Shown: piece after piece, positions 40,102 through 53,670 of the stretch
How the letters are laid out: every line of letters starts with the position of its first letter
Numbering within the stretch: position 1 is the stretch's first letter
Assembly (NCBI RefSeq): GCF_014202315.1
Contig: NZ_JACHGN010000016.1
Coordinates: 186,001-250,000 of the forward strand
Length of the DNA stretch: 64,000 nt
DNA from: Thermocatellispora tengchongensis
GTDB taxonomy: Bacteria; Actinomycetota; Actinomycetes; Streptosporangiales; Streptosporangiaceae
Direction: 5' to 3'
The notes under the pieces: generated by a model
The model's database searches: none
What the model was told of the DNA's origin: nothing
Seen by the model: the letters and a program-made list of their open reading frames with translations, nothing else
Translations under genes and position numbers: made by a program

Positions 40102-41609
40102 GCCCGGCCCCCGCTCGCGATCGTCTCCATCAGCGCCTCGGTGGTGAGTTCGTCGTCGTTGTCCAGCGCGGCGACGAGCCTGCGGTCGCGCAGCACGCCG
40201 ACGCGGTGGCTGAGCCGCAGCACCTCCTCCAGCTCGGCGGAGATGAACAGCACCGCCATGCCGTCGTCGGACAGCTCGGCGACCAGGCGCTGGATCTCCG
40301 CCTTGGCGCCCACGTCGATGCCGCGGGTGGGCTCGTCCAGGATGAGCAGCCGGGGCTGGAGGATCAGCCAGCGGGCCAGCATCACCTTCTGCTGGTTGCC
40401 GCCGCTGAGGTTCTCGATGAGCTGGTCGGGGTCGGCCGGGCGGATGTTGAGCGCCGCGACGTACCTGCCGACCAGTTCCTCCTGCCTGCGCCGCGACAGC
40501 GGCCTGGTCCAGCCGCGGGCGGCCTGCAGCGCCAGGATCAGGTTCTCGCGCACGGTCAGGCCGGGGATCAGGCCCTCGGCGCGCCGGTTCTCCGAGCAAA
40601 AGGCGATCTTGTGCCGTACGGCGGCGCGCGGGGTGCGCAGCGCGACCTGCCGGCCGTCCACGGTGAGCGTGCCGGTGCCGGCGCGGTCGGCGCCGAACAG
40701 CAGCCGGGCGGCCTCGGTGCGGCCCGAGCCGAGCAGGCCGGCCAGCCCGACGACCTCGCCCCGGCGGATGGTGAGCGTGAACGGCTCGATCGCGCCGGCC
40801 CGGCCCAGCTCCCTGGCCTCCAGCAGGGGCGCGCCCTCGCGGGCGGGCGGGCGCTCCTCAAGGCGCTCCAGGTCGGCCAGCTCGCGGCCGATCATCTTGG
40901 CGACCAGCTCGACCTGGGGCAGCTCGGCGGTGCGGTACTCCCCCACCAGCCTGCCGTTGCGCAGCACGGTCATGCGGTCGGCGATCTCGTAGACCTGGTC
41001 CAGGAAGTGCGAGACGAACAGGATCGCGATGCCCTCGCCCTTCAGCCGCCGCATGATCCGGAACAACTGGGCCACCTCGCCGGCGTCCAGGCTGGAGGTC
41101 GGCTCGTCCAGGATGAGCACCTTGGCGTCCACGTCCACCGCCCGCGCGATGGCCACCATCTGCTGCACCGCCAGCGAGTACGACGACAGCGGCGCGGTGA
41201 CGTCCACGTCGATCTCCAGGCGGGCCATCAGCGCCGCGGCGCGGCGGCGCATCTCCCGCCAGCGGATGCGGCCCAGGCGGCGCGGCTCGCGGCCGATGAA
41301 CACGTTCTCGGCCACCGAGAGGTTCGTGCAGAGGTTGACCTCCTGGTAGACGGTGCTGATCCCGGCCCGCTGGGCCTCCAGCGGCCCGGAGAAGGCGACC
41401 GGCCGGCCCTCCAGCTCGATCGACCCGGCGTCGATGCCGTACACGCCGGTGAGCACCTTGATCAGGGTGGACTTGCCGGCGCCGTTCTCCCCCATCAGCG
41501 CGTGGACCTCGCCGGGCAGCAGCCGGAAGTCCACGCCGTCCAGGGCGACGACGCCAGGGAACTGCTTGCCGATCCCGCGCATCCGCACGATCGGCGCTGG
41601 TTGGGCCAT
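40098..41609 (-). CDS. ytfR: YtfR-type sugar ABC transporter ATP-binding protein
   Basis: The 503-residue CUT2 ATPase has two halves. The first has Walker [13 protein letters not shown] (about residues 40-51), signature LAVQQMVAIARA and Walker [13 protein letters not shown]. The second has the degenerate GLLGSGRTEAARLLFG, signature [14 protein letters not shown] and [14 protein letters not shown]. It energises the YtfT/YjfF-type permeases. ATG 41609 is the start; the 109-base gap upstream separates it from the binding-protein gene of the same operon. Confidence 0.94.
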   Translation of the reverse strand: MAQPAPIVRMRGIGKQFPGVVALDGVDFRLLPGEVHALMGENGAGKSTLIKVLTGVYGIDAGSIELEGRPVAFSGPLEAQRAGISTVYQEVNLCTNLSVAENVFIGREPRRLGRIRWREMRRRAAALMARLEIDVDVTAPLSSYSLAVQQMVAIARAVDVDAKVLILDEPTSSLDAGEVAQLFRIMRRLKGEGIAILFVSHFLDQVYEIADRMTVLRNGRLVGEYRTAELPQVELVAKMIGRELADLERLEERPPAREGAPLLEARELGRAGAIEPFTLTIRRGEVVGLAGLLGSGRTEAARLLFGADRAGTGTLTVDGRQVALRTPRAAVRHKIAFCSENRRAEGLIPGLTVRENLILALQAARGWTRPLSRRRQEELVGRYVAALNIRPADPDQLIENLSGGNQQKVMLARWLILQPRLLILDEPTRGIDVGAKAEIQRLVAELSDDGMAVLFISAELEEVLRLSHRVGVLRDRRLVAALDNDDELTTEALMETIASGGRA

Positions 41610-41718
41610 GGGGCGCCCGCTCCTTCTCCGCTGGCGGGCCGCCGCGCGCGGGCGGCCCGGTCGGGGGGTCTGCGGGCCCGCTGCCCCGCGCGTGCGCCCG
41701 GGGCGGCGGGCCGGATCG

Positions 41719-42705
41719 TCAGTACTGGCGGGTGGACAGGACCTGCTTGGCCTGCTCCTGGGTGAAGGTGGTCTCCTCGGTCACCACCCGGTCCGGGACC
41801 TGCTGCCCCGCCACGACCTTCTTGGCCAGGTCCATCAACTGGGGGCCGAGCAGCGGGCTGCACTCCACGATGAAGTTGATCTTGCCGTCGGCCAGGGCCT
41901 GCATGCCGTCCTTGACCGCGTCGATCGTGATGATCGTGATGTCCTTGCCCGGCACCTTGCCCGCGCCCTCGATGGCCTCGATCGCGCCCAGGCCCATGTC
42001 GTCGTTGTGCGCGAACAGCACGTCGATGTCGGGGTGGGCCTTCAGGAACGCCTCCATGACCTCCTTGCCCTTGGCCCGGGTGAAGTCGCCGGTCTGCGAG
42101 GCGATGATCTTGAACTTGGGATCGGCGCCGATCACCTCGGCGAAGCCCGCCTTGCGGTCGTTGGCCGGGGCCGAGCCGGTGGTGCCCTGGAGTTCGACGA
42201 TGTTGATGGTGCCGGTCTCGTCCTTCTTGTTCTCCACCAGCCATCGGCCGGCCTTGCGGCCCTCCTCCACGAAGTCGGAGCCGAGGAAGGTCTTGTAGAG
42301 GGTCTTGTCGGCCGAGTCCACAGCCCGGTCGGTCAGGATGACCGGGATGCCGGCGTTCTTGGCCTCCTTCAGCACGGTGTCCCAGCCCGACTCCACCACC
42401 GGCGAGAAGGCGATGACGTCCACCTTCTGCTGGATGAAGGAGCGGATGGCCTTGATCTGGTTCTCCTGCTTCTGCTGGGCGTCGGAGAACTTCAGCGTGA
42501 TGCCGGCGTTCTTGGCCGCGTCCTGGACGGACTTGGTGTTAGCGGTTCGCCAGCCGCTTTCCGCGCCCACCTGGGAGAAGCCCATCGTGATCGAGCCGTC
42601 GTTCCCGGAGCCGCCGGAGCCGCCCGATCCTCCGCCGCTTCCGCATCCGGCCAGCGCGACCGCGGCCGCGGCGGCCAGCAGCAGTGAGGAGATTTTCTTG
42701 AACAT
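41719..42705 (-). CDS. ytfQ: YtfQ-type sugar-binding lipoprotein
   Basis: The 328-residue protein has a lipoprotein signal (AAVALAGCGS; cysteine about residue 21) followed by a Gly/Ser linker. Its family 4 binding fold matches YtfQ: TMGFSQVGAESGWRTANTKS, DVIAFSPVVESGWDTVLKEA, FAHNDDMGLGAIEAIEG. E. coli YtfQ binds galactofuranose. L-arabinofuranose has the same ring type, so arabinofuranose is a plausible ligand here. The promoter region holds an operator at 42724. Confidence 0.92.
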   Translation of the reverse strand: MFKKISSLLLAAAAAVALAGCGSGGGSGGSGGSGNDGSITMGFSQVGAESGWRTANTKSVQDAAKNAGITLKFSDAQQKQENQIKAIRSFIQQKVDVIAFSPVVESGWDTVLKEAKNAGIPVILTDRAVDSADKTLYKTFLGSDFVEEGRKAGRWLVENKKDETGTINIVELQGTTGSAPANDRKAGFAEVIGADPKFKIIASQTGDFTRAKGKEVMEAFLKAHPDIDVLFAHNDDMGLGAIEAIEGAGKVPGKDITIITIDAVKDGMQALADGKINFIVECSPLLGPQLMDLAKKVVAGQQVPDRVVTEETTFTQEQAKQVLSTRQY

Positions 42706-42723
42706 CGTGGCTGTCCTTCCTCG

Positions 42724-42736
42724 TGTGAGCGCTAAC
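42724..42736. promoter_or_regulatory. Arabinose-regulon LacI operator upstream of ytfQ
   Basis: TGTGAGCGCTAAC is identical to the araB-start operator. It lies 19 bases upstream of the ytfQ start codon on the same minus-strand operon. Confidence 0.78.
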
Positions 42737-42768
42737 CAAGCGCGCACGCGAATATTGGGGGGTGGATG

Positions 42769-43788
42769 CTACGGCGGGGGCGCGGTGCTCGCCCGTACGA
42801 CGAAGCTCGGCGGCACGACCAGGCGCTCGCCGGCGGTCTGCCCGGGCGCCTCGATCATCCGCAGCAGGAGCCGGATCCCGTTCCTGCCCACGGCCGCGAA
42901 GTCCTGCCTCACCGTGGTGAGCGGCGGGGAGAAGTAGGCCGCCTCCGGGATGTCGTCGAAGCCGACCAGGCTGATGCGGCCCGGCACCCGCACGCCCTCC
43001 TCGGTGAAGGCGCGCAGCACGCCCAGCGCCATCTGGTCGTTGGCGACGAAGACCGCGCTGACCCCGGGCGTGCGGGCCAGGGAGCGGCCCGCCTCGTAGC
43101 CCGAGCGCGGGCTCCAGTCGCCGACCAGCGGCTCGGGCGCCGGGCGGCCGGCCTCGGCGAGCGCGGCGCGCCAGCCCTCGACCCGGCCCTCGGCCTCCAG
43201 CCAGTCGGCCGGCCCGCTGACGTGCCAGACGGTCTCATGGCCCAGGGCCAGCAGGTGCGCGGTGGCCTGGCGGGCGCCCGCCACCTGGTCCACGCTGACC
43301 ACCGGCACGTCCCCCTCGTGGCCGCCCTCCACGGCCACGGCGGGGATGCCGGCGGGCAGGTCGGCCAGCGCGCTGGCCGCCGAGCGCTGCGGGGCGACCA
43401 CGACCACCCCGTCCACGCTCTGACCGGCCAGATAGTCGATCGCGTCGCGCACGCCCTCTCTGTCGATGGTGCGCAGGCTGACGATGCTGACGAAGTAGCC
43501 GGCCTCGCGGGCGGCCTGCTCGATGCCGTAGACCGTGCCGGCCGGGCCGTACAGGGCGGTGTCGAAGCTGACCACGCCGAGGGTGCGCGAGTGGCGGGTG
43601 GCCAGCGCGCGGGCGAGGAGGTTGCGGCGGTAGCCGAGCCGCTCGATCGCGGCCAGCACCCGGGTGCGGGTCTCGGGCCGGACGTTGGGATGGTCGTTGA
43701 GCACCCGCGAGACCGTCTGGTGCGACACTCCCGCCGCCCTGGCCACGTCGGCCATGACCGGAGGGTGACGTGCCGGGGTCGCTCCCAC
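42769..43788 (-). CDS. LacI family regulator, arabinose regulon (paralogue 2)
   Basis: The 339-residue repressor has HTH DVARAAGVSHQTVSRVLNDH followed by PNVRPETRTRVLAAI, nearly the same as the paralogue at 33026. Its effector domain is homologous along its whole length (VFVANDQMALGVLRAFTEEG, LVGFDDIPEAAYFSPPLTTV). I chose GTG 43788 because GGAGAGGAG lies 6 bases upstream; a longer ATG start at 43848 would place the operators inside the gene. It faces the arabinofuranosidase across the operators at 43821-43845 and 43977, so it likely controls both. Confidence 0.9.
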   Translation of the reverse strand: MGATPARHPPVMADVARAAGVSHQTVSRVLNDHPNVRPETRTRVLAAIERLGYRRNLLARALATRHSRTLGVVSFDTALYGPAGTVYGIEQAAREAGYFVSIVSLRTIDREGVRDAIDYLAGQSVDGVVVVAPQRSAASALADLPAGIPAVAVEGGHEGDVPVVSVDQVAGARQATAHLLALGHETVWHVSGPADWLEAEGRVEGWRAALAEAGRPAPEPLVGDWSPRSGYEAGRSLARTPGVSAVFVANDQMALGVLRAFTEEGVRVPGRISLVGFDDIPEAAYFSPPLTTVRQDFAAVGRNGIRLLLRMIEAPGQTAGERLVVPPSFVVRASTAPPP

Positions 43789-43820
43789 GCGCTGCTCCTC
43801 TCCGTCGACTTGAGCAAGAC

Positions 43821-43834
43821 TGTGAACGCTAACA
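43821..43834. promoter_or_regulatory. Arabinose-regulon LacI operator before lacI paralogue 2
   Basis: TGTGAACGCTAACA is one base away from the 42724 and 38008 operators over the shared 13 bases. It lies 33 bases upstream of the lacI start and implies autoregulation. Confidence 0.75.
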
Positions 43835-43845
43835 ACGCTTAGCGT
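43835..43845. promoter_or_regulatory. Second palindrome next to the lacI operator
   Basis: ACGCT-T-AGCGT is a perfect 11-bp dyad abutting the operator at 43821. It may extend the binding region or be a degenerate second site. Confidence 0.4.
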
Positions 43846-43976
43846 CAAGGGGCCCGCGGATTACGGTCGCATCACACCGAAACATCTCCTTAACCGGCTA
43901 TTGACGGATTCCCCTTTCCCCCCTTAACTGGTGCGCGATCCCGGCACCACATGTCCGCGTCAACCTCGCACGGGCT

Positions 43977-43990
43977 TGTTAACGTTAACA
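43977..43990. promoter_or_regulatory. Arabinose-regulon LacI operator before the arabinofuranosidase
   Basis: TGTTAACGTTAACA is a perfect 14-bp palindrome ending 22 bases before the GTG start at 44013. It is the most symmetric site of the class. Confidence 0.78.
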
Positions 43991-44012
43991 GGATGGGTGG
44001 AGGGATGCGATC

Positions 44013-47000
44013 GTGGCCACGAGGGCCTGGTCCGCGGCACTGGGCGCGGTCATGCTGGCCGGCAGCCTGCTCGGCGTGATCCCGGCGCAAGCGGCCGCGG
44101 GCGGCGGCCCGCCCGTGAAGGCCGCCGCCGACGCGCCGATCCCCGAGGGGGCGGTCGTGCACGGCTTCGACGCCGCCGGTCTCGGCCCCGACTGGGAGGT
44201 GCTGGCCCCCGACCCCTCGCGCTGGTCGCTCACCGAGCAGCCGGGCACGCTGCGGGTGCGCTCGCTCACCGGCGACACCCACCAGGGCACCAACACCGCG
44301 CGGAACCTGTTCCTGCTGGACGTCCCCGACGGCGACTTCGAGGTGGTCGCCAAGGTCGCCGGGACCGTCTCGCTGGACTACCAGAACATGGGCGTGCTGG
44401 CCTGGCAGGACTGGGACAACTACATCCGCGCCGGGCTGGCCCACGTCGGTTTCGCCGGCGGGCCGGTCATCGAGACCGCCGCCGAGGTGGGCGCCGCCTA
44501 CACCTCCGGCTTCGCCGCCCGGCCCGGCTCGACCGGCGAGACGATCCGGCTGGTGCGCTCCGGCGACCGGTTCACCTCCTCCTACTGGGACGGCGCCGCC
44601 TGGGTCACCGCCTCCACCTTCACCGCCCGGATCAAGGTCGGCCAGGTGGGGCTGTTCGCGCTGTCGGCGCAGAACGGCACCCCCGTCACCGCCGACTTCG
44701 ACTACTTCGCGGTCAAGGCCGCCGAGGGCGCGCCGGTGGTGCCGCGGCGCGCCTTCACGCTGCGGGCGTCCGGCGGCACGCCGTACCTGTCGGCGGGCGA
44801 CGGAGGCGTACGGGCGCACGCCGCCCCGCCGCGCACCGGCCTGGCCGTCACCGCCGAGAAGGCCGACGAGGCGAGCGGCGAGGACGGCGAGAACGGCGAG
44901 AACGGCGAGAACGGCGAGAACACGGTCGTGCTGAAGGACGTGGCCGGCGGCGGCCATCTTCGCGTGGACTCCCGCGGCCGGGTCACGCTCGGCTCCGGCG
45001 AGCCGGCCGCGTTCCTGATCCGCGACGCCGGCGGCGGCAAGGTCACGGTGCGCACCGGCGAGCGCTACCTGGCGGTCTCCGGCGGCCGGCTGGTCACCGC
45101 CGCCGAACCGGCCAAGTTCCGCATCGAGGAGTACGCCACCGGCGGCGGCCCGCTCACCGTGGACACCGCCGCCGAGGGCACCAAGGTCTCCGACCGCCTG
45201 TACGGGGTCTTCTACGAGGACATCAACCACGCCGCCGACGGCGGCCTGTACGCCGAACTGGTGCAGAACCGCTCCTTCGAGTACAACGCCACCGACGAGC
45301 CCTCCTACACCGGGCTGACCGCCTGGAGCGAGGTCGAGCGCGGCGGCGGCTCGGTCGCCCTCAGCGTGGCCTCCGAGCGTCCGCTGAACGACAACAACCG
45401 CAACTACCTGCGCCTGGACATCGCCGCACCGGGCGAGGGCGTCGGGGTGCGCAACGCCGGCTACAACCGCGGCATCCCGCTGCGGAAGGGCCACGAGTAC
45501 GACCTGTCGCTGTACGCCCGGCGCCCCGCCCCCGGCCCGATCACCGTCACGCTGGAGAGCGCCGACGGCGCCACCGTCTACGGCCGCGCCCGCCTCCAGG
45601 CCCGCTCGGCGGAGTGGAAGAAGTACCGCGCGACCCTGACCGCGCGCGGCACGACCGACGCCGCCCGGCTCGTCGTCCTGGCCGAGGGCGCCGGGCCGGT
45701 GGACCTGGACATGATCTCGCTGTTCCCGCGCGAGACGTACAAGGGCCGCGAGAACGGCATGCGCGAGGACATCGCCGAGATGATCGCGGCGCTCAAGCCC
45801 CGCTTCCTGCGCTTCCCCGGCGGATGCGTGACCAACGTCGGCACCTACGACCCCTATTCGGTGCGCCAGGACCGGCGGCGCATCTACCAGTGGAAGGAGA
45901 CGATCGGCCCGGTCGAGGAGCGGCCGACGAACTTCAACTTCTGGGGCTACAACCAGTCCTACGGCATCGGCTACTACGAGTACTTCCAGTTCGCCGAGGA
46001 CATCGGCGCCGAACCGCTGCCGGTGCTGTCGGTGGGCGTCAACGGGTGCGGCGAGAACCGGCCGCTGACCGATGAGACGGCGCTGGCCCGCTACGTGCAG
46101 GACACCCTGGACCTGATCGAGTTCGCCAACGGCCCGGTCACCTCCCCGTGGGGCAAGAAGCGCGCCGAACTCGGGCATCCCAAGCCGTTCGGGCTGGAGT
46201 ACATCGGCCTGGGCAACGAGGAGATCTATCCGGAGTTCTTCGCCAACTATCCCAAGTTCGCCCAGGCCATCCGGGCCAAGCATCCGGACATCAAAATCAT
46301 CTCCAACTCGGGGCAGACCTCGCAGGGCGCCTGGTTCGACCGGATGTGGAGCTTCGCCCGCGAGCAGGGCGCCGACCTGGTGGACGAGCACTACTACAAC
46401 AGCCCGAGCTGGTTCCTGGCCAACAACCGCCGCTACGACTCCTACGACCGCACCGGGCCCAAGGTGTTCGTCGGCGAGTACGCCTCGCAGGGCAACACCT
46501 TCGGCAACGCGCTGGCCGAGGCGTCGTACCTGACCGGGATCGAGCGCAACTCCGACGTGGTCGAACTGGCCGCCTACGCGCCGCTGCTGGCCAACGTCGA
46601 CTACGTGGACTGGACGCCGGACCTGATCTGGTTCGACAACGACCAGGTGTACGGCTCGCCCAGCTACCACGTGCAGCGCCTGTTCTCCCGCAACGTGGGC
46701 GAGAGGATCCTGCCCAGCGCCTACACCGGCGAGCCGCTGCCGCAGACGCCCATCCGGGGCGCGATCGGCCTGGGCGCCTGGAACACCCAGGTGCGCTACG
46801 ACGACGTCAAGGTGACCGGCGCCGGCGGCGAGGTGCTGCTGGCCGAGGACTTCTCCGCCGGGGCGGGCGCCTGGACGCCCGGGGCCGGCGCCTGGGCGGT
46901 ACGCGACGGCGGCTACGAGCAGACGGCCACCGTGGAGGACGCCAGGTCCACCGCCGGATCAGCGGACTGGTCGGACTACACGCTGGAGGTGACCGCGCGC

Positions 47001-47549
47001 AAGACCGGCGGCGCGGAGGGCTTCCTGATCATGTTCGGGGTCCGCGACACCGGAAACTTCTACTGGTGGAACCTCGGCGGCTGGAACAACACCCAGTCGG
47101 CCATCGAGAAGGGCGTCAACGGCGCCAAGTCCTCGATCGCCACCTCCGCCACCACGATCGAGACCGGCCGCGACTACCGGATCAAGATCCAGGTGTCCGG
47201 GCGGAAGATCACCACCTGGCTCGACGGGCAGAAGATCAACGAATTCACCGACAGCGGCGTCGTCGAACCGCTCTACCAGGTCGTCTCGCGCGACGCGCGC
47301 GGCGACATCGTGGTCAAGGTCGTCAACGCGCAGGACGCCGCCGTACGCACGCGGGTGGACCTGGGCCGGGCCGAGATCGGCGGCAGGGCACGGGTCACCA
47401 CGCTGATCGGCCGCCCCGCCGACGTCAACTCCCTCGCCGAGCCCGACCGGATCGCGCCGCTGGAACGCCCCCAAACCGGCTTCGGCGCCTCCTTCGGCTA
47501 CGACTTCCCGGCCCACTCGGTGACGTTCATCCGCCTGTCCACACGCTGA
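44013..47549 (+). CDS. Secreted GH51 alpha-L-arabinofuranosidase, multidomain
   Basis: This 1178-residue exported enzyme starts at GTG 44013 (GGAGGG site) with a signal peptide ending near IPAQA-AA. An N-terminal beta-sandwich resembling DUF1349 (about residues 45-240) and a fascin-like segment (about 245-370) precede the catalytic domain. The catalytic part begins at YGVFYEDINHAADGGLYAEL; the acid/base is E736 in GLGNEE and the nucleophile E822 in VFVGEYA. A laminin-G/DUF1080-like sandwich (about 935-1090) is inserted before the end of the C-terminal domain. It would remove L-arabinofuranosyl side chains from arabinan or arabinoxylan outside the cell. Confidence 0.93.
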   Translation: MATRAWSAALGAVMLAGSLLGVIPAQAAAGGGPPVKAAADAPIPEGAVVHGFDAAGLGPDWEVLAPDPSRWSLTEQPGTLRVRSLTGDTHQGTNTARNLFLLDVPDGDFEVVAKVAGTVSLDYQNMGVLAWQDWDNYIRAGLAHVGFAGGPVIETAAEVGAAYTSGFAARPGSTGETIRLVRSGDRFTSSYWDGAAWVTASTFTARIKVGQVGLFALSAQNGTPVTADFDYFAVKAAEGAPVVPRRAFTLRASGGTPYLSAGDGGVRAHAAPPRTGLAVTAEKADEASGEDGENGENGENGENTVVLKDVAGGGHLRVDSRGRVTLGSGEPAAFLIRDAGGGKVTVRTGERYLAVSGGRLVTAAEPAKFRIEEYATGGGPLTVDTAAEGTKVSDRLYGVFYEDINHAADGGLYAELVQNRSFEYNATDEPSYTGLTAWSEVERGGGSVALSVASERPLNDNNRNYLRLDIAAPGEGVGVRNAGYNRGIPLRKGHEYDLSLYARRPAPGPITVTLESADGATVYGRARLQARSAEWKKYRATLTARGTTDAARLVVLAEGAGPVDLDMISLFPRETYKGRENGMREDIAEMIAALKPRFLRFPGGCVTNVGTYDPYSVRQDRRRIYQWKETIGPVEERPTNFNFWGYNQSYGIGYYEYFQFAEDIGAEPLPVLSVGVNGCGENRPLTDETALARYVQDTLDLIEFANGPVTSPWGKKRAELGHPKPFGLEYIGLGNEEIYPEFFANYPKFAQAIRAKHPDIKIISNSGQTSQGAWFDRMWSFAREQGADLVDEHYYNSPSWFLANNRRYDSYDRTGPKVFVGEYASQGNTFGNALAEASYLTGIERNSDVVELAAYAPLLANVDYVDWTPDLIWFDNDQVYGSPSYHVQRLFSRNVGERILPSAYTGEPLPQTPIRGAIGLGAWNTQVRYDDVKVTGAGGEVLLAEDFSAGAGAWTPGAGAWAVRDGGYEQTATVEDARSTAGSADWSDYTLEVTARKTGGAEGFLIMFGVRDTGNFYWWNLGGWNNTQSAIEKGVNGAKSSIATSATTIETGRDYRIKIQVSGRKITTWLDGQKINEFTDSGVVEPLYQVVSRDARGDIVVKVVNAQDAAVRTRVDLGRAEIGGRARVTTLIGRPADVNSLAEPDRIAPLERPQTGFGASFGYDFPAHSVTFIRLSTR
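44886..44921 (+). repeat. Four tandem GGCGAGAAC repeats in the arabinofuranosidase
   Basis: The 9-bp unit GGCGAGAAC occurs four times in a row, giving the peptide GENGENGENGEN in the fascin-like region. Because the unit is a multiple of three, copy number can change without breaking the frame. Confidence 0.9.
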
Positions 47550-47569
47550 GGACGCGACCGGCGGTCCTC
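47548..47569. terminator. Hairpin between the arabinofuranosidase and the convergent lacI gene
   Basis: GAGGAC and GTCCTC pair across a 10-base loop at the shared gene ends. The segment GAGGACGCGACCGGCGG is repeated with one change at 47575, which looks like a local duplication. Confidence 0.45.
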
Positions 47570-48662
47570 ACGCCGAGGACGGGACCGGCGGGCGAACCGA
47601 GTCGCGGGTGACCAGGCGCGTGGGCAGCGTCACCCGCGGCTCGCCGTCGGCGCGGGCCAGCGCCAGCCGTACGGCGGCCCGGCCCAGCTCGTGGTACGGC
47701 AGCCGGACCGTGGTCAGGCCCAGCTCGGCGGCGGGCGGCACGTCGTCGTACCCGGCCACCGAGACGTCCTCGGGGACGCGCAGCCCGTGCTCGCGCAGCG
47801 CCTGGAGCGCCCCGGCCGCCGCCAGGTCCGTGCCCGCGACGACCGCGGTGAACGCCGGCCCGCCCGCCTCGAGGCGCCGCCTCAGCGCCCGGTAGCCCTC
47901 GCTCCGGCCGGGACCGGCCGGGATCTCCAGCTCCGGATCGGGCGCCAGGCCGTGCTCGGCCAGCGCCCGCCGGTACCCCGCCACCCGCCCCTCGGCGGTG
48001 GAGTGTCCCGGCGCCGCGCCGAGGAAGGCGATGCGCCGGTGGCCCGCGCCGAGCAGATGCTCGGTCACCGCCCGCGCCCCGCCCGCGTTGTCGTAGTCGA
48101 CCACCGGCGCCGGCACGCCCTCGCCGAGCCCCGGCCGCCCGCACAGCACCAGCCGCGACCCGGCCTCGGCCAGCGCGTACGCCTGACGGCGGGTGCGCGC
48201 CAGATACTCCTCATCGGCCACGACGCCGCCGACCAGGATCACCGCCTCGGCCCCCTGCTCCCGCGTCATCTGCAGGATCGACACCTCCCGCGCCGCGTCC
48301 CCGCCCGTCGTGCAGATCAGTGACAGCCGCCCTCGCCTGGCCGCCTCCTCCTGCGCGGCCTGCGCGACGTACGCGTGATGCGGCACCGCAACCGTGCGCA
48401 CCACCACCGCGATCGACCCGCCCCCGGCGTCACCCCCGCACTCCGCCAGGCTGCGCGCGTGCGCGTTCGGCACGTACCCCAGCTCCCTCGCCGCCCGCTC
48501 CACCCGCCGCCGGGTCTCGGCCAGCACCGGATACCCCCCGGCGAGCACGCGGGACACCGTGGCCACCGACACCCCCGCCCGCGCCGCGACGTCGCGCACC
48601 GTCGCCCTCTTCCGCCGACCGTCCACCAGGCTCCCCGCCACGGCCGCCCCGGGCCGCTTCAT
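47568..48662 (-). CDS. LacI family regulator (third type)
   Basis: The 364-residue protein has a LacI HTH (TVRDVAARAGVSVATVSRVL) distinct from the two arabinose LacI proteins and an effector domain with AVVAGTDLAAAGALQALREH and VAGYDDVPPAAELGLTTVRL. ATG 48662 is chosen because it gives a short lead before the HTH; GTG starts further in are possible. The region upstream includes AT-rich sequence GCGGTAACTTTCGG. It probably controls a carbohydrate function, but its target is unclear because the neighbouring gene encodes a P-type ATPase. Confidence 0.88.
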   Translation of the reverse strand: MKRPGAAVAGSLVDGRRKRATVRDVAARAGVSVATVSRVLAGGYPVLAETRRRVERAARELGYVPNAHARSLAECGGDAGGGSIAVVVRTVAVPHHAYVAQAAQEEAARRGRLSLICTTGGDAAREVSILQMTREQGAEAVILVGGVVADEEYLARTRRQAYALAEAGSRLVLCGRPGLGEGVPAPVVDYDNAGGARAVTEHLLGAGHRRIAFLGAAPGHSTAEGRVAGYRRALAEHGLAPDPELEIPAGPGRSEGYRALRRRLEAGGPAFTAVVAGTDLAAAGALQALREHGLRVPEDVSVAGYDDVPPAAELGLTTVRLPYHELGRAAVRLALARADGEPRVTLPTRLVTRDSVRPPVPSSA

Positions 48663-48997
48663 GTCCGCCGCGTTGCCGAAAGTTACCGCAAAATGTCCAC
48701 CCGATGTCGCGCACGCGACACTAACAAACAACCGCGCGCACTTCACCTCGTCACCGCCCCACCCCGCGCAGGGCGGTGGCAGCGGCGGCGATCGGGGCCG
48801 GGATGGGGGTCACGGCGCGCCCGCGTGCGGGCACCGCCGGGCCCACCTGGGGCGGTGGGCCGGGCAGAGCCGGGGGAGCAGGACGGGTCACGGTGCACCG
48901 GCGTGCGGGCGCGGTCGGGCGGGGGCACGGGTCCTGCCGGCGGGGGGCAGGGCATGTACTTCAGTCACGCTCCTCTTGTGTGTGCGCTTCTCACCGG

Positions 48998-53530
<4,533 letters not shown>

Positions 53531-53670
53531 CCCCAGGCAATACCCCCACCACGCCGGGTACGCCCCGGGCGAGGTGAACTTGCGGTAAACAGCTTTCCGG
53601 AGGCTCCGGCGGTGTCGATTCCGGCGCCGGCCGTTCGTGTAGGAGGCGGAAGGACCCGACAGGAGGAACC

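Noticed and set aside
42536-42549. A further arabinose-type operator inside ytfQ (GTGTTAGCGGTT)
   Set aside because: It keeps only one half-site and lies in coding sequence for the conserved RTANTKS segment, so chance or protein constraint explains it.
44878-44930. Short tandem repeats as a possible CRISPR or minisatellite array
   Set aside because: The unit is 9 bp, without spacers, and lies in frame within a coding region as a GEN peptide repeat.
48747-48997. A small gene or RNA between the third lacI and the P-type ATPase end
   Set aside because: The sequence is G-rich with no recognisable protein, terminator or RNA fold that I can support.
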